The notes under the pieces are model-generated. The model was not told the DNA's origin, made no database searches, and was given only the letters and a program-made list of their open reading frames with translations. This document shows, piece after piece, positions 54,854 to 64,000 of a DNA stretch of 64,000 bases. The position numbers were made by a program, and so were the translations under genes. The first letter of the stretch is position 1. Each line of letters begins with the position of its first letter. Source of the stretch: Pedobacter changchengzhani (lineage in GTDB: Bacteria > Bacteroidota > Bacteroidia > Sphingobacteriales > Sphingobacteriaceae); assembly GCF_004354365.1 (NCBI RefSeq), contig NZ_SJCY01000003.1, positions 372,001 to 436,000 on the forward strand. Direction: 5' to 3'.

Positions 54854-55273
54854 TTGCTGTTTGCAATAAAATATCCTTACAGTGGCTGTCCATTTAAGAA
54901 AATTGAGGTTACAGATAGCTTAATTGCAATTGGCCACTTCTTTCATCTATACCTGTATGACTACATTAATTTTAGGATAGTAGCTATAATCGAAGTGCCA
55001 GGTTTCTTTTCAGATATTCTTTACCATGATAACTACTTTTATGTGGCTGGGATAGACAGTGTGATCAAAATTGATGGGAATGGAAATATACTTTGGGAAA
55101 GCACTGCCTCAATTGCTGACGATATGATTTTATTTACCGAAATCATCGGCGAAAGTTTAATTGGTCGTGGTTGTTTCGATCCTGAAATTCCAAATTGGCT
55201 TGACTTTTCAATCAATATAAATACTGGTGCACTAATAGATGGAGGAAACATTGGTAATGAGGCCATGCATTAA
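54854..55273 (+). CDS. Hypothetical protein with uncertain start
   Basis: The frame gives 139 residues from a TTG. It remains open upstream to 54818 without an ATG, so the 5' end is doubtful or was lost by frameshift. The sequence reads like a small beta-propeller piece (SLIAIGHFFHLYLYD, FYVAGIDSVIKIDGNGNILWE), as in some PQQ-like or immunity-type proteins. I do not recognise a family. Directly after its stop the same frame reopens for 41 codons, and the region looks like decaying coding DNA. Confidence 0.5.
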   Translation: MLFAIKYPYSGCPFKKIEVTDSLIAIGHFFHLYLYDYINFRIVAIIEVPGFFSDILYHDNYFYVAGIDSVIKIDGNGNILWESTASIADDMILFTEIIGESLIGRGCFDPEIPNWLDFSININTGALIDGGNIGNEAMH

Positions 55274-55633
55274 AATTAGAATCGTATAAAATATGCTATT
55301 GACAGATTTAATTCTCTAAAAATAAAGTTCAATTTATTAAACAATCATCCCATCTCGTATGTTGATAAAATGTTGGATGACATGAAAGACCCGATCTTAT
55401 CCTAATCAATTGGATATCAAAAAGCCACCTGCCACAAAACAGTTTTTAGAATTCGAAAATCAAAAAGATATAAACTAGGTATCATTTATAGTTATGTTGT
55501 TGGGTGGTTTAGAATTCGCAAAATTTTTATTTAAAAACTGTTTATTGCTCTTGTTTTGATTGGAACAACTTCCAAAGTTTTCAACCCTCGCCAGTATGAA
55601 CAAACAGCGTCGAAGTATTAAGAAGATGAAAAA
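55274..55633 (+). pseudogene. Probable decayed coding region
   Basis: No intact gene is present, but short open pieces read like protein. One runs from 55280 to 55405 (KYAIDRFNSLKIKF ... DKMLDDMKDPILS) and another from 55386 to about 55472 (LDIKKPPATKQFLEFEN). A 12-bp inverted repeat AAACAGTTTTTA/TAAAAACTGTTT (55437-55448, 55532-55543) and an 11-bp direct repeat TTTAGAATTCG (55445, 55508) lie in the same stretch. The original gene cannot be named. Confidence 0.35.
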
Positions 55634-57649
55634 ATGAAGACAGAAAATTTAATTCAGAAATGTATTGACACCGTTCGGGTTTTATCTGCCGATGCGGTAC
55701 AAAAAGCAAACTCCGGCCATCCTGGAACGCCCATGGCGCTCGCGCCATTAGGTCATATATTATGGTCGCAGGTTATGCATTACAACCCAAATAATCCCGA
55801 ATGGGCAAATCGCGATCGGTTTGTACTTTCCTGCGGGCATGCATGTATGTTGCAGTACAGTTATCTGCATTTAACGGGCTATAAAATTACACTTAAAGAC
55901 ATTGAAAATTTCCGCCAACTTCACAGCATAACTGCTGGTCACCCAGAATATGGGCTTACGCCTGGCATTGAGGTAACTACTGGGCCACTCGGACAAGGAT
56001 TTGCCAATGGCGTGGGTATGGCGATTACGCAACAGTACATGGCTGCACGTTATAACAAGCCCGATTTTAATATTTTCGATTATAGAATATATGCAATTTG
56101 TAGCGATGGCGATTTAATGGAAGGAATTTCGGCCGAAGCAGCTTCTATTGCAGGTCACCTTGGTTTGGGGAATATGATTTATTTCTACGATAACAACCAC
56201 ATTACGATTGAGGGCGATACCGATATTACTTTTGAGGAAGATGTATCTAAACGATTTGAAGCTTACGGATGGCATGTGCAAAACCTGCCAGATATTAATG
56301 ATTTGGAAGCACTTGCTGAGGCGATAAAAAATGCGCAGAACGAAACCGACCGCCCATCTTTAATTAAAGTACGTAGCCATATTGGGTATGGTAGCCCGAA
56401 TAAACACGATACTTCAGCCGCACACGGCTCTGCTTTAGGTGTAGAAGAAGTTAAATTAGTTAAAGAAAATTTTGGATTCGATCCCGATAAAAGTTTTGAT
56501 GTTGCACCAGAAGTGCTAGATTTTTACAAAATAGCAGGAGAAAAATCGGCTAAAAATGAAAGCGATTGGAATGAATTATATCAGAATTACAAAGTACGTC
56601 ATCCCGATTTGGCAAAAGAATATGAAGATATTACTGCAGGCAAACTTCCCGAAGGTTGGGAGAAAAAGTTGCCTGTTTTCGAAGCAGGAACTGAGTTAGC
56701 AACTAGAAAAGCTTCTGGGAAAACACTAAATGCAATTGCCGAGTTTTTGCCTCAGTTAATTGGAGGATCAGCAGATTTAGCGCCATCTACAGATACTAAT
56801 CTTGACGCTTATTCCTCATTTTCTGCAAAGCATAGAGATGGTAGGAATTTCCATTTTGGTATTCGCGAGCATGCTATGGGCGCAATTTTAAATGGAATGG
56901 TTTTGAGTAAATATTTAATTCCTTATGGTGCAACGTTTCTAATTTTTTCAGATTATATGCGCCCGCCACTTCGTTTGGCATCGATTATGAAAATTCGACC
57001 AATTATGGTTTTTACACACGATAGCATTGCTTTGGGCGAAGACGGTACAACTCACCAACCTGTAGAGCAATTAATTGGTTTGCGGACGGTGCCTAACATG
57101 ACGGTTATCCGCCCTGCGGATGCAAACGAAACGGCACAAGCTTGGCGTGTGGCCATACAACATACAACGGGACCGGTAGCAATCGTACTAACCCGTCAAG
57201 GCGTACCAATTATCGATCAAAAGAAATATGCCGAAGCAAAAAATCTTGAGCATGGCGCGTACATTCTCTCTGATGCGGATGGAGAGCCAGCTATTATTTT
57301 AATTGCCACAGGTTCAGAAGTTCACCTCATTTTGGAGGCGCAAGCCATATTGAAGAAAAATAATATCAGCGCTCGAGTAGTAAGTATGCCGAGTTGGAAT
57401 CTTTTCGATAATCAAAGTGCTGCGTATAAAGAAAAAGTTTTTCCGAAGAAAATCCGCAAGCGTTTAGCTGTTGAAGCAGGCTCGTCAATTGGTTGGCTAA
57501 AATACGTAACAGATGATGGCGATGTAATTAGTATCGATAAGTTTGGAGAATCGGCACCTGGAGAAGAGGTAATGAAAGAATACGGTTTTACCGTTGAAAA
57601 CGTTGTGAAAAGGGCGAAAAAATTGCTTTCGGATAAAGAACAGAATTAG
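55634..57649 (+). CDS. tkt: Transketolase
   Basis: The 671-residue enzyme shows NSGHPGTPMALAPL, the ThDP/metal motif CSDGDLMEGISAEAASIAGH with Asn following in FYDNNHITIEG, and the C-terminal half with FGIREHAMGA, THDSIALGEDGTTHQP and GSEVHLILEA. It moves two-carbon units between sugar phosphates in the non-oxidative pentose phosphate pathway. Full length in one chain. It heads an operon with rpiB (gap 27 bp) and tal. Confidence 0.96.
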   Translation: MKTENLIQKCIDTVRVLSADAVQKANSGHPGTPMALAPLGHILWSQVMHYNPNNPEWANRDRFVLSCGHACMLQYSYLHLTGYKITLKDIENFRQLHSITAGHPEYGLTPGIEVTTGPLGQGFANGVGMAITQQYMAARYNKPDFNIFDYRIYAICSDGDLMEGISAEAASIAGHLGLGNMIYFYDNNHITIEGDTDITFEEDVSKRFEAYGWHVQNLPDINDLEALAEAIKNAQNETDRPSLIKVRSHIGYGSPNKHDTSAAHGSALGVEEVKLVKENFGFDPDKSFDVAPEVLDFYKIAGEKSAKNESDWNELYQNYKVRHPDLAKEYEDITAGKLPEGWEKKLPVFEAGTELATRKASGKTLNAIAEFLPQLIGGSADLAPSTDTNLDAYSSFSAKHRDGRNFHFGIREHAMGAILNGMVLSKYLIPYGATFLIFSDYMRPPLRLASIMKIRPIMVFTHDSIALGEDGTTHQPVEQLIGLRTVPNMTVIRPADANETAQAWRVAIQHTTGPVAIVLTRQGVPIIDQKKYAEAKNLEHGAYILSDADGEPAIILIATGSEVHLILEAQAILKKNNISARVVSMPSWNLFDNQSAAYKEKVFPKKIRKRLAVEAGSSIGWLKYVTDDGDVISIDKFGESAPGEEVMKEYGFTVENVVKRAKKLLSDKEQN

Positions 57650-57676
57650 TAAAATAACCTTGTTAAGTATAAAAAT

Positions 57677-58147
57677 ATGTCAACAGCATCGGCTATAAAA
57701 ATTGGAATTTGCGCAGATCATGGTGGTTTTGAGCTCAAAGAAACCATAATTCCCTATTTAATTAAAAACAATTACGAAGTGATAGATTTCGGCGCAAAAC
57801 AGTTGGATAGTGCTGATGACTTTCCAGATTATGTAATTCCCTTAGCTAAAGCTGTAGCCAATGGCGAAGTTTTTCGAGGTATTGCCATTTGCGGAAGCGG
57901 CGTAGGCGCATGTATTGCAGCCAACAAAGTTTCTGGCGTAAGAGCAGCACTAATTGTAGATTATTTTTCTGCCCACCAAGGTGTTGAAGATGATGATATG
58001 AACTTAATTTGCCTTGGTGGCCGTGTTACGGGATTTGCAAGTGCAGAAGAATTGGTTTTAGCTTTTCTAAAAGCGAATTTTATTGGCGCCGAACGTCATG
58101 TTAGAAGATTGAAAAAAATTCAGCAATTGGAAAATAATAATAACTAG
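57677..58147 (+). CDS. rpiB: Ribose-5-phosphate isomerase B (RpiB/LacAB family)
   Basis: The 156-residue protein starts KIGICADHGGFELK (Asp14-His15) and has the catalytic Cys72 in ICGSGVGACIAANK. A conserved RAAL segment and VEDDDMNLICLGGR follow. It interconverts ribose-5-phosphate and ribulose-5-phosphate. Neighbours tkt and tal support the pentose assignment over a galactose-6-phosphate isomerase. Confidence 0.94.
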   Translation: MSTASAIKIGICADHGGFELKETIIPYLIKNNYEVIDFGAKQLDSADDFPDYVIPLAKAVANGEVFRGIAICGSGVGACIAANKVSGVRAALIVDYFSAHQGVEDDDMNLICLGGRVTGFASAEELVLAFLKANFIGAERHVRRLKKIQQLENNNN

Positions 58148-58198
58148 GCCACTAAAATTGCTGTCTTTTTAAACGATATAAATTAAAGAATAAATAAA

Positions 58199-59290
58199 AT
58201 GAATCCACTAAATAATGTAAGAGCATTAGATCAAAGTATCTGGCTCGATTTGCTTGATCGTGAAATTATGAACTCGGGCAAACTGCAACAATTAATTGAT
58301 AACGATGATTTGCGAGGACTTACTTCAAATCCTTCAATTTTTGAAAAAGCAATTAGCGGAAGTGCTGATTATGATGAAGATATAAAAAAGCTATCGGAAA
58401 CTGAAACCGATAATGCTAATATTTTTTTCGATTTAGCCATTGCCGATATTCAGCGAGCAGCCGATATTTTTAAACCTGTATTTGATAAAACTAATGGCTT
58501 GGACGGGTTTGTAAGTTTAGAAGTTTCGCCGTATTTGGCACGCGATACCGATGGTACGATACAGCAGGCACGCGACCTTTGGGAGCGAGTTGACCGAAAA
58601 AATGTAATGATTAAAATTCCGGGTACGAAACAAGGATTAATTGCCATAAGGGAGTGTTTAAGGGAAGGAATAAACATTAATGTAACGTTACTTTTTGGTT
58701 TGCCCCGCTACCATGAAATAACAGAAGCATTTTTGGGCGGATTGGAAGATCGCTTGAATGAAGGTAATTCTATAAAAGGAGTCGCCTCGGTTGCGAGCTT
58801 TTTTTTAAGCCGAATTGATGTGTTGGTTGATCCTATGCTGAAAGAAAAAGGTAAGGATAAGCTAGTTGGCGAAGTTGCAATTGCATCTGCAAAAAAGGCC
58901 TATCAAATGTATTTGGAAATGATCAACAGCGAAAGGTTTAAAAAACTTGAAGCAAACGGCGCCCAGAAACAACGTGTACTTTGGGCGAGTACAAGTTCAA
59001 AAGATCCATCGTTTAGTGACGTAAAATATGTAGAAAATTTAATTGGAAAAGACACCATAAATACACTACCGATGGAAACGATTGATGCCTTTCGAGATCA
59101 TGGGAACGCCTCTGAAACGTTAATTAAAAATATTGAGCATGCGGAAAACGTAATGAATGAGTTGAAAAATGCAGCTATCGACATAGACAAAATTACGCAG
59201 ACTTTGGAAGATGAAGGGATAGAGAAATTTGATATTGCGTATGAAAAACTGATTAAAAGTATTAACGATCAAAAGCAAAAGGAAGGATAA
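58199..59290 (+). CDS. tal: Transaldolase
   Basis: The 363-residue enzyme has the family start DQSIWLDLLDRE, LTSNPSIFEKAI and SLEVSPYLARDT. The Schiff-base Lys139 lies in MIKIPGT, followed by INVTLLFGLPRY and SRIDVLVDP. The length matches the longer transaldolase subfamily (about 360-370) rather than the E. coli 317-residue TalB. It completes the non-oxidative pentose pathway with the two upstream genes. Confidence 0.95.
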   Translation: MNPLNNVRALDQSIWLDLLDREIMNSGKLQQLIDNDDLRGLTSNPSIFEKAISGSADYDEDIKKLSETETDNANIFFDLAIADIQRAADIFKPVFDKTNGLDGFVSLEVSPYLARDTDGTIQQARDLWERVDRKNVMIKIPGTKQGLIAIRECLREGININVTLLFGLPRYHEITEAFLGGLEDRLNEGNSIKGVASVASFFLSRIDVLVDPMLKEKGKDKLVGEVAIASAKKAYQMYLEMINSERFKKLEANGAQKQRVLWASTSSKDPSFSDVKYVENLIGKDTINTLPMETIDAFRDHGNASETLIKNIEHAENVMNELKNAAIDIDKITQTLEDEGIEKFDIAYEKLIKSINDQKQKEG

Positions 59291-59441
59291 AAAAATTGAT
59301 GTATATTATTGATTGTTAAGTAAATGCTGTTTTTTGACATGTTTTTGTTTTGTTTAAAATCTACATTATAATTTCAGAATTTTCTTAGTTGACGAATAAT
59401 ATTTTATACATTTATCATTATCATAAAAAATTTTCTAAAAA

Positions 59442-61454
59442 ATGAATAAACTAACTTATTTGCCTTTGGTAGCATTATTTGCAGTTGCTTGTAATAATAA
59501 AAAACCGAAAGAAGAACAGCAGGCTTTATCGTCATCAAATCCGTTTTTAAAAGAAAGTACGTTGCCTTTTCAGGCGCCAGCTTTTGATAAAATAAAAAAC
59601 GGAGATTTTAAGCCCGCACTTGAAGAAGGTATGAAGCAAAAGTTGGAAGAAGTAGAAAAAATTGCCAATGCTACCGATGCCCCAACGTTTGATAATACCA
59701 TTTTAGCACTCGAAAAAAGTGGTCAGTTACTTGGCCGTGTAAGTAGAGTGTTTTACTTGCTAACTGGCGCCAACAACAATCCGGATTTACAAAAGGTTAA
59801 AGCAGAAGAAGCACCCAAATTAACAGCAAATAATGATGCAGTTCTTCTAAATAGTAAGTTGTTTAAACGAGTGGAAGCTGTTTATAATCAACGCGATCAA
59901 TTAAAGTTGGATGCAGAATCAAAAACACTTGTCGAAATTTATTACCAGCGATTTGAGTTAGCGGGTGCAAAACTTTCTGATGCCGATAAAGAAAAATTGA
60001 AAAAACTTAATAAAGAGGAAGCGAGTTTGAGCGCAAAGTTTACCGAGCAACTTCAAGCTGCGGGCAAAGGACTAAAAAATACTACCCAGCAACCTGAGCT
60101 TGCTTCTATGGCAAATCGTGCAGACCGAGAAAAGTTATTCAACAAATCGTGGAATCGTGCAGAGATGAATGATGCCAATGATACAAGAAAAGGTATTTCT
60201 CGCATCGCGCAAATTCGCGCTTTGCAGGCGCAACTTTTAGGTTATAAAAATTATGCTGCATGGAAACTTCAAGATCAAATGGCTAAAACACCCGAAGCTG
60301 TAGCATCTTTCTTTAGCAAATTAGTACCGGCGGCAACCGCTAAAGCAAAGGGCGAAGCTGCTGATATTCAAAAAGTAATCGATGCAGAAAAAGGTGGTTT
60401 TAAATTACAACCGTGGGATTGGGATTTTTATGCGGAGAAAGTTAGAAAAGCAAAATTTGACTTAGATGAAAATGAAATTAAGCCTTATTTTGAGTTAAAT
60501 AAAGTGCTTACAAACGGCGTATTTTATGCTGCTACACAACTTTATGGGATTACTTTTAAGGAGCGTAAAGATTTACCAGTTTACCAAGAAGATGTGCGTG
60601 TTTTTGATGTGATGGATAAAGACGGAAGTCAAATTGGTCTTTTTTATTGTGATTATTTTAAACGCGATAATAAAGATGGTGGCGCTTGGATGAGTAATAT
60701 GGTAGATCAATCTACGCTTTTTGGTACCAAGCCAGTAATTTATAATGTATGCAATTTTGCTAGGCCAGAAAAGGGCAAACCAGCTTTAATTAGTTTTGAC
60801 GATGTGACAACGATGTTTCATGAATTTGGGCATGCTTTGCACGGCTTTTTTGCCAATCAGAAATATGAGAGCCTATCAGGTACAAATGTAGCGAGAGATT
60901 ATGTTGAATTTCCTTCGCAGTTTAATGAGCATTGGGCTTCTGATCCATTAGTGTTTAAAAATTATGCTGTTCACTATCAAACTGGTGCGCCAATGCCGCA
61001 AGCTTTGGTAGATAAAATTAAAAAAGCAAGTACATTTAACGAGGGTTATGCATTTACCGAAGCTTTAGCTGCATCAGAATTGGATTTGCAATGGCATACT
61101 TTAGGTGCAAGTGCGCCGCTACAAGATGTTGATAAATTTGAAGCCGACGCTTTGAAAAGAACAAATTTAAATTTGTCTGAAGTACCTCCTCGCTATAGAT
61201 CGAGCTATTTTTTACACATTTGGGCCAACGGCTATGCTGCAGGTTATTATGCCTATACCTGGACATCGATGTTAGAGAACGATGCTTTTTCTTGGTTTCA
61301 AGAGCATGGAGGTTTATCACGAGCCAACGGCCAACGTTTCCGTGATATGATATTATCAAAAGGAAATACCGAAGATTTAGGGAAGATGTTTTACAATTTC
61401 CGCGGTCATAATCCTGATATTAATCCAATGTTAAAGAAAAGAGGGCTTCTTTAG
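59442..61454 (+). CDS. M3 family metallopeptidase lipoprotein (dipeptidyl-carboxypeptidase-like)
   Basis: The 670-residue protein has a lipoprotein signal (FAVAC, Cys17) and the zinc motif HEFGH at 460-464 (MFHEFGHALHGFF). The third zinc ligand Glu lies downstream in the region around EFPSQFNEHW. The long helical N-terminal half forms the channel of thimet-type peptidases. It would cleave short peptides (as Dcp does) in the periplasm, anchored to a membrane. A good terminator follows. Confidence 0.93.
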   Translation: MNKLTYLPLVALFAVACNNKKPKEEQQALSSSNPFLKESTLPFQAPAFDKIKNGDFKPALEEGMKQKLEEVEKIANATDAPTFDNTILALEKSGQLLGRVSRVFYLLTGANNNPDLQKVKAEEAPKLTANNDAVLLNSKLFKRVEAVYNQRDQLKLDAESKTLVEIYYQRFELAGAKLSDADKEKLKKLNKEEASLSAKFTEQLQAAGKGLKNTTQQPELASMANRADREKLFNKSWNRAEMNDANDTRKGISRIAQIRALQAQLLGYKNYAAWKLQDQMAKTPEAVASFFSKLVPAATAKAKGEAADIQKVIDAEKGGFKLQPWDWDFYAEKVRKAKFDLDENEIKPYFELNKVLTNGVFYAATQLYGITFKERKDLPVYQEDVRVFDVMDKDGSQIGLFYCDYFKRDNKDGGAWMSNMVDQSTLFGTKPVIYNVCNFARPEKGKPALISFDDVTTMFHEFGHALHGFFANQKYESLSGTNVARDYVEFPSQFNEHWASDPLVFKNYAVHYQTGAPMPQALVDKIKKASTFNEGYAFTEALAASELDLQWHTLGASAPLQDVDKFEADALKRTNLNLSEVPPRYRSSYFLHIWANGYAAGYYAYTWTSMLENDAFSWFQEHGGLSRANGQRFRDMILSKGNTEDLGKMFYNFRGHNPDINPMLKKRGLL

Positions 61455-61478
61455 GAAATAAAAAGTATATAATGTTTT

Positions 61479-61509
61479 AAGCACTGGTTGTAAGATCAGT
61501 GCTTTTTTT
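61479..61509 (+). terminator. Terminator of the M3 peptidase gene
   Basis: AAGCACTG/CAGTGCTT with a 10-nt loop is followed by a T-run. Confidence 0.9.
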
Positions 61510-61541
61510 GGTTAAAATGGCAAGTCTGATTACGGATATTT

Positions 61542-62393
61542 CTATATTTCAGTTGCAAAATTTTTGTTATTTCTAGACCATTCGCTCCAAGAGCCAACAT
61601 ATAGTTTTGGAATTTCTAAGCCTGCATAATCAATTGCTAAAAGTGTATGACAAGCTGTTACACCCGATCCACAATGTATAATTACGTTTTCGAAGCTATT
61701 TTTATTAATTATCGCTTCGTATTTCATGTGCAATTTTTCTGGCGTTAGAAATAATCCATCTTCATCTAAGTTGGTCGAAAAAGGAATATTTATAGATCCA
61801 GGAATATGTCCAGCTATTAAATCTAAAGGTTCGTTGCGTCCACAATAGCGGTTATTTTCCCTCACATCAATTACAGTATAATTTTCTTTCAGGGCATTTT
61901 GTTCAACTTCTTTCATCTCAACAATTGGTAAAATCCAACCGCGATGTTTATAGGTCCCACTAATCTTCGGTATTTCCACTTTATCGTTTACAGGAAAACC
62001 TATCTTTTCTGCTTGTTGAAATCCACCATTTAAAACTTGTACATCTTCGTGCCCAATCGATTTTAACATCCACCAAAATCTTGCTGCGGCATTTGCTCCA
62101 TCTTTATCATCGTAAATAACAACGTGCCCTTGTGCCGTTATGCCAATATTTTTCAAAGTTTCGGCAAAGTCTTCAATTTTTGGTAGCGGATGTCTTCCAC
62201 CATTTGATAAGTCATCCTTTACATCTGCCAATTGTGAATTTAAATCCACAAATATTGCGGTATCCAAATGTTTTCGTTGATAGTTGGCTTTTGAAGATAT
62301 ACCGTTACTTACATCTACAATAATTACATTTTTACTTTTGTATAATGCTAATAATTCGTCTGCTTGAATTAAAGGTGAAATGCTATTACCCAT
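61542..62393 (-). CDS. Two-domain sulfurtransferase (rhodanese / 3-mercaptopyruvate type)
   Basis: The 283-residue protein has two rhodanese domains: an inactive N-terminal one (VIIVDVSNG, GGRHPLPKIEDF) and an active C-terminal one with Cys241 in HCGSGVTACHTL. The loop CGSGVTA is of the kind found in 3-mercaptopyruvate sulfurtransferases rather than in CRKGVTA thiosulfate enzymes, which points to SseA-like activity. It could supply sulfane sulfur or detoxify cyanide. No other sulfur gene is next to it. Confidence 0.9.
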   Translation of the reverse strand: MGNSISPLIQADELLALYKSKNVIIVDVSNGISSKANYQRKHLDTAIFVDLNSQLADVKDDLSNGGRHPLPKIEDFAETLKNIGITAQGHVVIYDDKDGANAAARFWWMLKSIGHEDVQVLNGGFQQAEKIGFPVNDKVEIPKISGTYKHRGWILPIVEMKEVEQNALKENYTVIDVRENNRYCGRNEPLDLIAGHIPGSINIPFSTNLDEDGLFLTPEKLHMKYEAIINKNSFENVIIHCGSGVTACHTLLAIDYAGLEIPKLYVGSWSEWSRNNKNFATEI

Positions 62394-62480
62394 ATTTCGA
62401 GTTGTTTATTTCGGGAGTTGATATCTTTTTTATGTTCAGTATGTGATGACGTAATTTCAAAGGTTTATTTAAATTAATCC

Positions 62481-62978
62481 TTACATCTCATCACTATTTT
62501 TCGGGTAATCGAAGAAAACTAACTCTCCAATACCTCGGCTTACCATTTCCCAACTATCAAACGCGAACGAAATTAAAACCATGCCCGAAGTTGGTATATT
62601 GTAGATGTTTGCATTGCAAAGTTCGTTTGCAAAATCAGTTAAGCCAGGATTGTGCCCGAACAAAACTACTGTATCCGCTTCACTATTAAACTCATTTACA
62701 ATTTGCAATAGGGTAGAAGTGTTGGCTTCGTAAATACCTTTAATGGTTGTAATTTGCGTTACCCCATATATTTCGGCAAAATATTTTGCGCTTTGTAAAG
62801 CTCTATTTGCCGGACTGCTTACCATTAAATTAAACTTAAAGCCTTTGTTTATCAAGCGTTCGGCCATTTCTGGGGCATTTTCTTTACCACGATTATTTAA
62901 AGGTCTATCGAAATCTGCTAATCCTGCATTTCCCCAATCCGATTTAGAGTGACGGACTAATAATAATTGCTTAGCCAT
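62481..62978 (-). CDS. SixA-like histidine phosphatase
   Basis: The 165-residue protein has the phosphatase start LLLVRHSKSDW (catalytic His10), followed by DFDRPLNNRGKENA and a second His in VVLFGHNPGLTDFANEL. The short length and D-R-P-L segment match the SixA-type branch, which dephosphorylates histidine on signalling proteins. Its start overlaps the end of the glycosyltransferase gene by 8 bp, so the two are translationally coupled. Confidence 0.92.
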   Translation of the reverse strand: MAKQLLLVRHSKSDWGNAGLADFDRPLNNRGKENAPEMAERLINKGFKFNLMVSSPANRALQSAKYFAEIYGVTQITTIKGIYEANTSTLLQIVNEFNSEADTVVLFGHNPGLTDFANELCNANIYNIPTSGMVLISFAFDSWEMVSRGIGELVFFDYPKNSDEM

Positions 62979-64000
62979 TTAGTTTTTCTTTAATTTTATT
63001 TACAATTGTTTGTGGATTGATCAAATCCATGCAACTTTCAACACCACAAATACAGGGTTTGTTTCCGTAAATAGAGTTAGGTCTTGAGGGATGATCGATT
63101 TGAATGCAATCATTCTCTAACTGTCCGTAGCCCAAAAAGCCAGCATAAGGGTGTGTTGGTCCCCAAACTGAAACAACAGGAATTGCCATTAATGATGCCA
63201 TGTGCATGCCCGAAGAATCCATACTTAGCATTAAATCTAAATTAGATATAATGTTTAACTCTTCGGTAAGTGTGAAATTCCCGATTAAATTATGGGTATT
63301 TTGGAATTTTGTGCACCATTTTTCTGCGACCTCTTGCTCCGACTTTCCACCGCCAAAAATAAAAACTTCATAACCTAATTTTGTTAAGTCGGCAAGCACT
63401 TCCTCCATTTTATTTAGCGGATAAACTTTATAAATGTGTTGTGCGAAAGGTGCTATTCCGATTTTTTTAATTGAATGATCTTTAAATAATCCTTTTGCTT
63501 CAGCAGGAAGTGGTTTTTGATTTTTAATCAATTTATGACTGAGCTCAATTTTGAAATTCAATTGCCGAAAAACATCAGCGTAGCGTTCTACAGTTTTTCG
63601 TAATGGTTTGAAGATTTTATTGTTAAGTCTGGTTAAAGCTTTTTTTTCTGCTCTACCTTTGTCAATTCGCCTAATTTTCGTTCCCGCAAAGCGGAAAAAT
63701 GTCGAAATGGTTCTACTGCGAATGTTATCGTGTAAATCTGCAACGGCAGTAGGTTTGTATTTGCGAAGGGCTTGAAATAGTTTATATAGCCCTAAAACAC
63801 CTTTATGCAAGTTGTTAGGCTGGATGGCGTGGAATGTTAAATTCGGAATATCAATAAAAAATGGTTTAAACGTATTTCTACTAACCATTATGAGTTCTAC
63901 TGAGGGATTTTGACTAGAAAACTCTTTTAAAACTGAAGCCACCATCGCAACATCGCCCATAGCCGAGAAACGTAAAACGATGATTTTTTCTTTTAAGTGC
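62971..64000 (-). CDS. Glycosyltransferase family 9 protein (heptosyltransferase type), cut at the window edge
   Basis: At least 343 residues are visible. The frame continues past the ATG at 63960 to the edge (KIIVLRFSAMGDVAM), and the family begins with exactly such a motif, so the true start lies just outside the window. The C-terminal sugar-nucleotide part has SMDSSGMHMASLMAIPVVSVWGP. GT9 enzymes add heptose or related sugars to lipopolysaccharide core. It ends in a Cys-containing C-terminus. It overlaps the SixA-like gene. Confidence 0.9.
   Translation of the reverse strand, partial: HLKEKIIVLRFSAMGDVAMVASVLKEFSSQNPSVELIMVSRNTFKPFFIDIPNLTFHAIQPNNLHKGVLGLYKLFQALRKYKPTAVADLHDNIRSRTISTFFRFAGTKIRRIDKGRAEKKALTRLNNKIFKPLRKTVERYADVFRQLNFKIELSHKLIKNQKPLPAEAKGLFKDHSIKKIGIAPFAQHIYKVYPLNKMEEVLADLTKLGYEVFIFGGGKSEQEVAEKWCTKFQNTHNLIGNFTLTEELNIISNLDLMLSMDSSGMHMASLMAIPVVSVWGPTHPYAGFLGYGQLENDCIQIDHPSRPNSIYGNKPCICGVESCMDLINPQTIVNKIKEKLNG

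Noticed and set aside
1-64000. Insertion sequence or prophage
   Set aside because: No transposase, integrase, or phage structural gene was found. The only transfer-like signs are the repeat-bounded CoiA segment and the decayed region.

Overview
The window looks like the chromosome of a Bacteroidota bacterium, most likely Sphingobacteriaceae (Pedobacter-like; inferred from gene content, not from a search). The signs are AT-rich DNA, TonB-dependent receptors with an N-terminal carboxypeptidase-regulatory-like domain, a class III glutamine synthetase, an S46 dipeptidyl-peptidase, DUF4142, DUF1810, DUF1543 and DUF2147 proteins, and promoters with the Bacteroidota -7 motif TAnnTTTG. Both edges cut genes: an unidentified C-terminus at 1-264 and a family 9 glycosyltransferase at 62971-64000.

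Layout. 0-8.2 kb holds a SWIM zinc-finger operon, a Gfo/Idh/MocA oxidoreductase, a DUF4142 lipoprotein, exonuclease III and a DUF1810 / DUF1543 / FAD-oxidoreductase cluster. 8.3-8.7 kb holds tRNA-Cys and a 56-residue basic protein that may share one transcript. 8.7-17 kb is mostly envelope work: an rRNA/tRNA methyltransferase, an Omp85-type lipoprotein, a two-TM protein overlapping a patatin-Omp85 fusion, TspO and dihydrolipoyl dehydrogenase. 17-23 kb has an Oar-like TonB receptor and a DPP7-like peptidase. 23-31.6 kb has purM, glnN, a TonB transducer and purL. 31.7-35.3 kb is a divergent iron-type locus: apbE and a siderophore-type receptor, with two Fur-box-like palindromes between them. 35.3-36.9 kb has a DUF892 ferritin-like protein and a DUF72 protein.

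37-47.7 kb is a potassium locus on one strand: an NtrC-type sigma-54 activator, a candidate sigma-54 promoter, a 27-residue membrane peptide, kdpF-A-B-C, an outer-membrane porin, a KdpD input module without a kinase, and a separate HAMP/PAS histidine kinase. The usual KdpD/KdpE pair therefore appears to be rebuilt from a split sensor and a sigma-54 activator.

47.7-55.6 kb is the most accessory-like part. It holds a Pif1-like helicase with an HRDC domain, then an array of about 12 palindromic units of 95-100 bp, then a CoiA-like nuclease gene. Array and nuclease gene together are bounded by 11-bp inverted repeats (49880-51911). Small stand-alone genes (VOC, DUF2147, YCF48-like, 2OG-Fe(II) oxygenase) and a stretch of apparently decayed coding sequence follow. 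55.6-59.3 kb is a non-oxidative pentose-phosphate operon (tkt-rpiB-tal). The window ends with an M3 peptidase, a two-domain sulfurtransferase, a SixA-like phosphatase and the cut glycosyltransferase.

No transposase, integrase, rRNA gene or CRISPR array was seen. The array and the sigma-54/split-sensor Kdp locus deserve the closest look.
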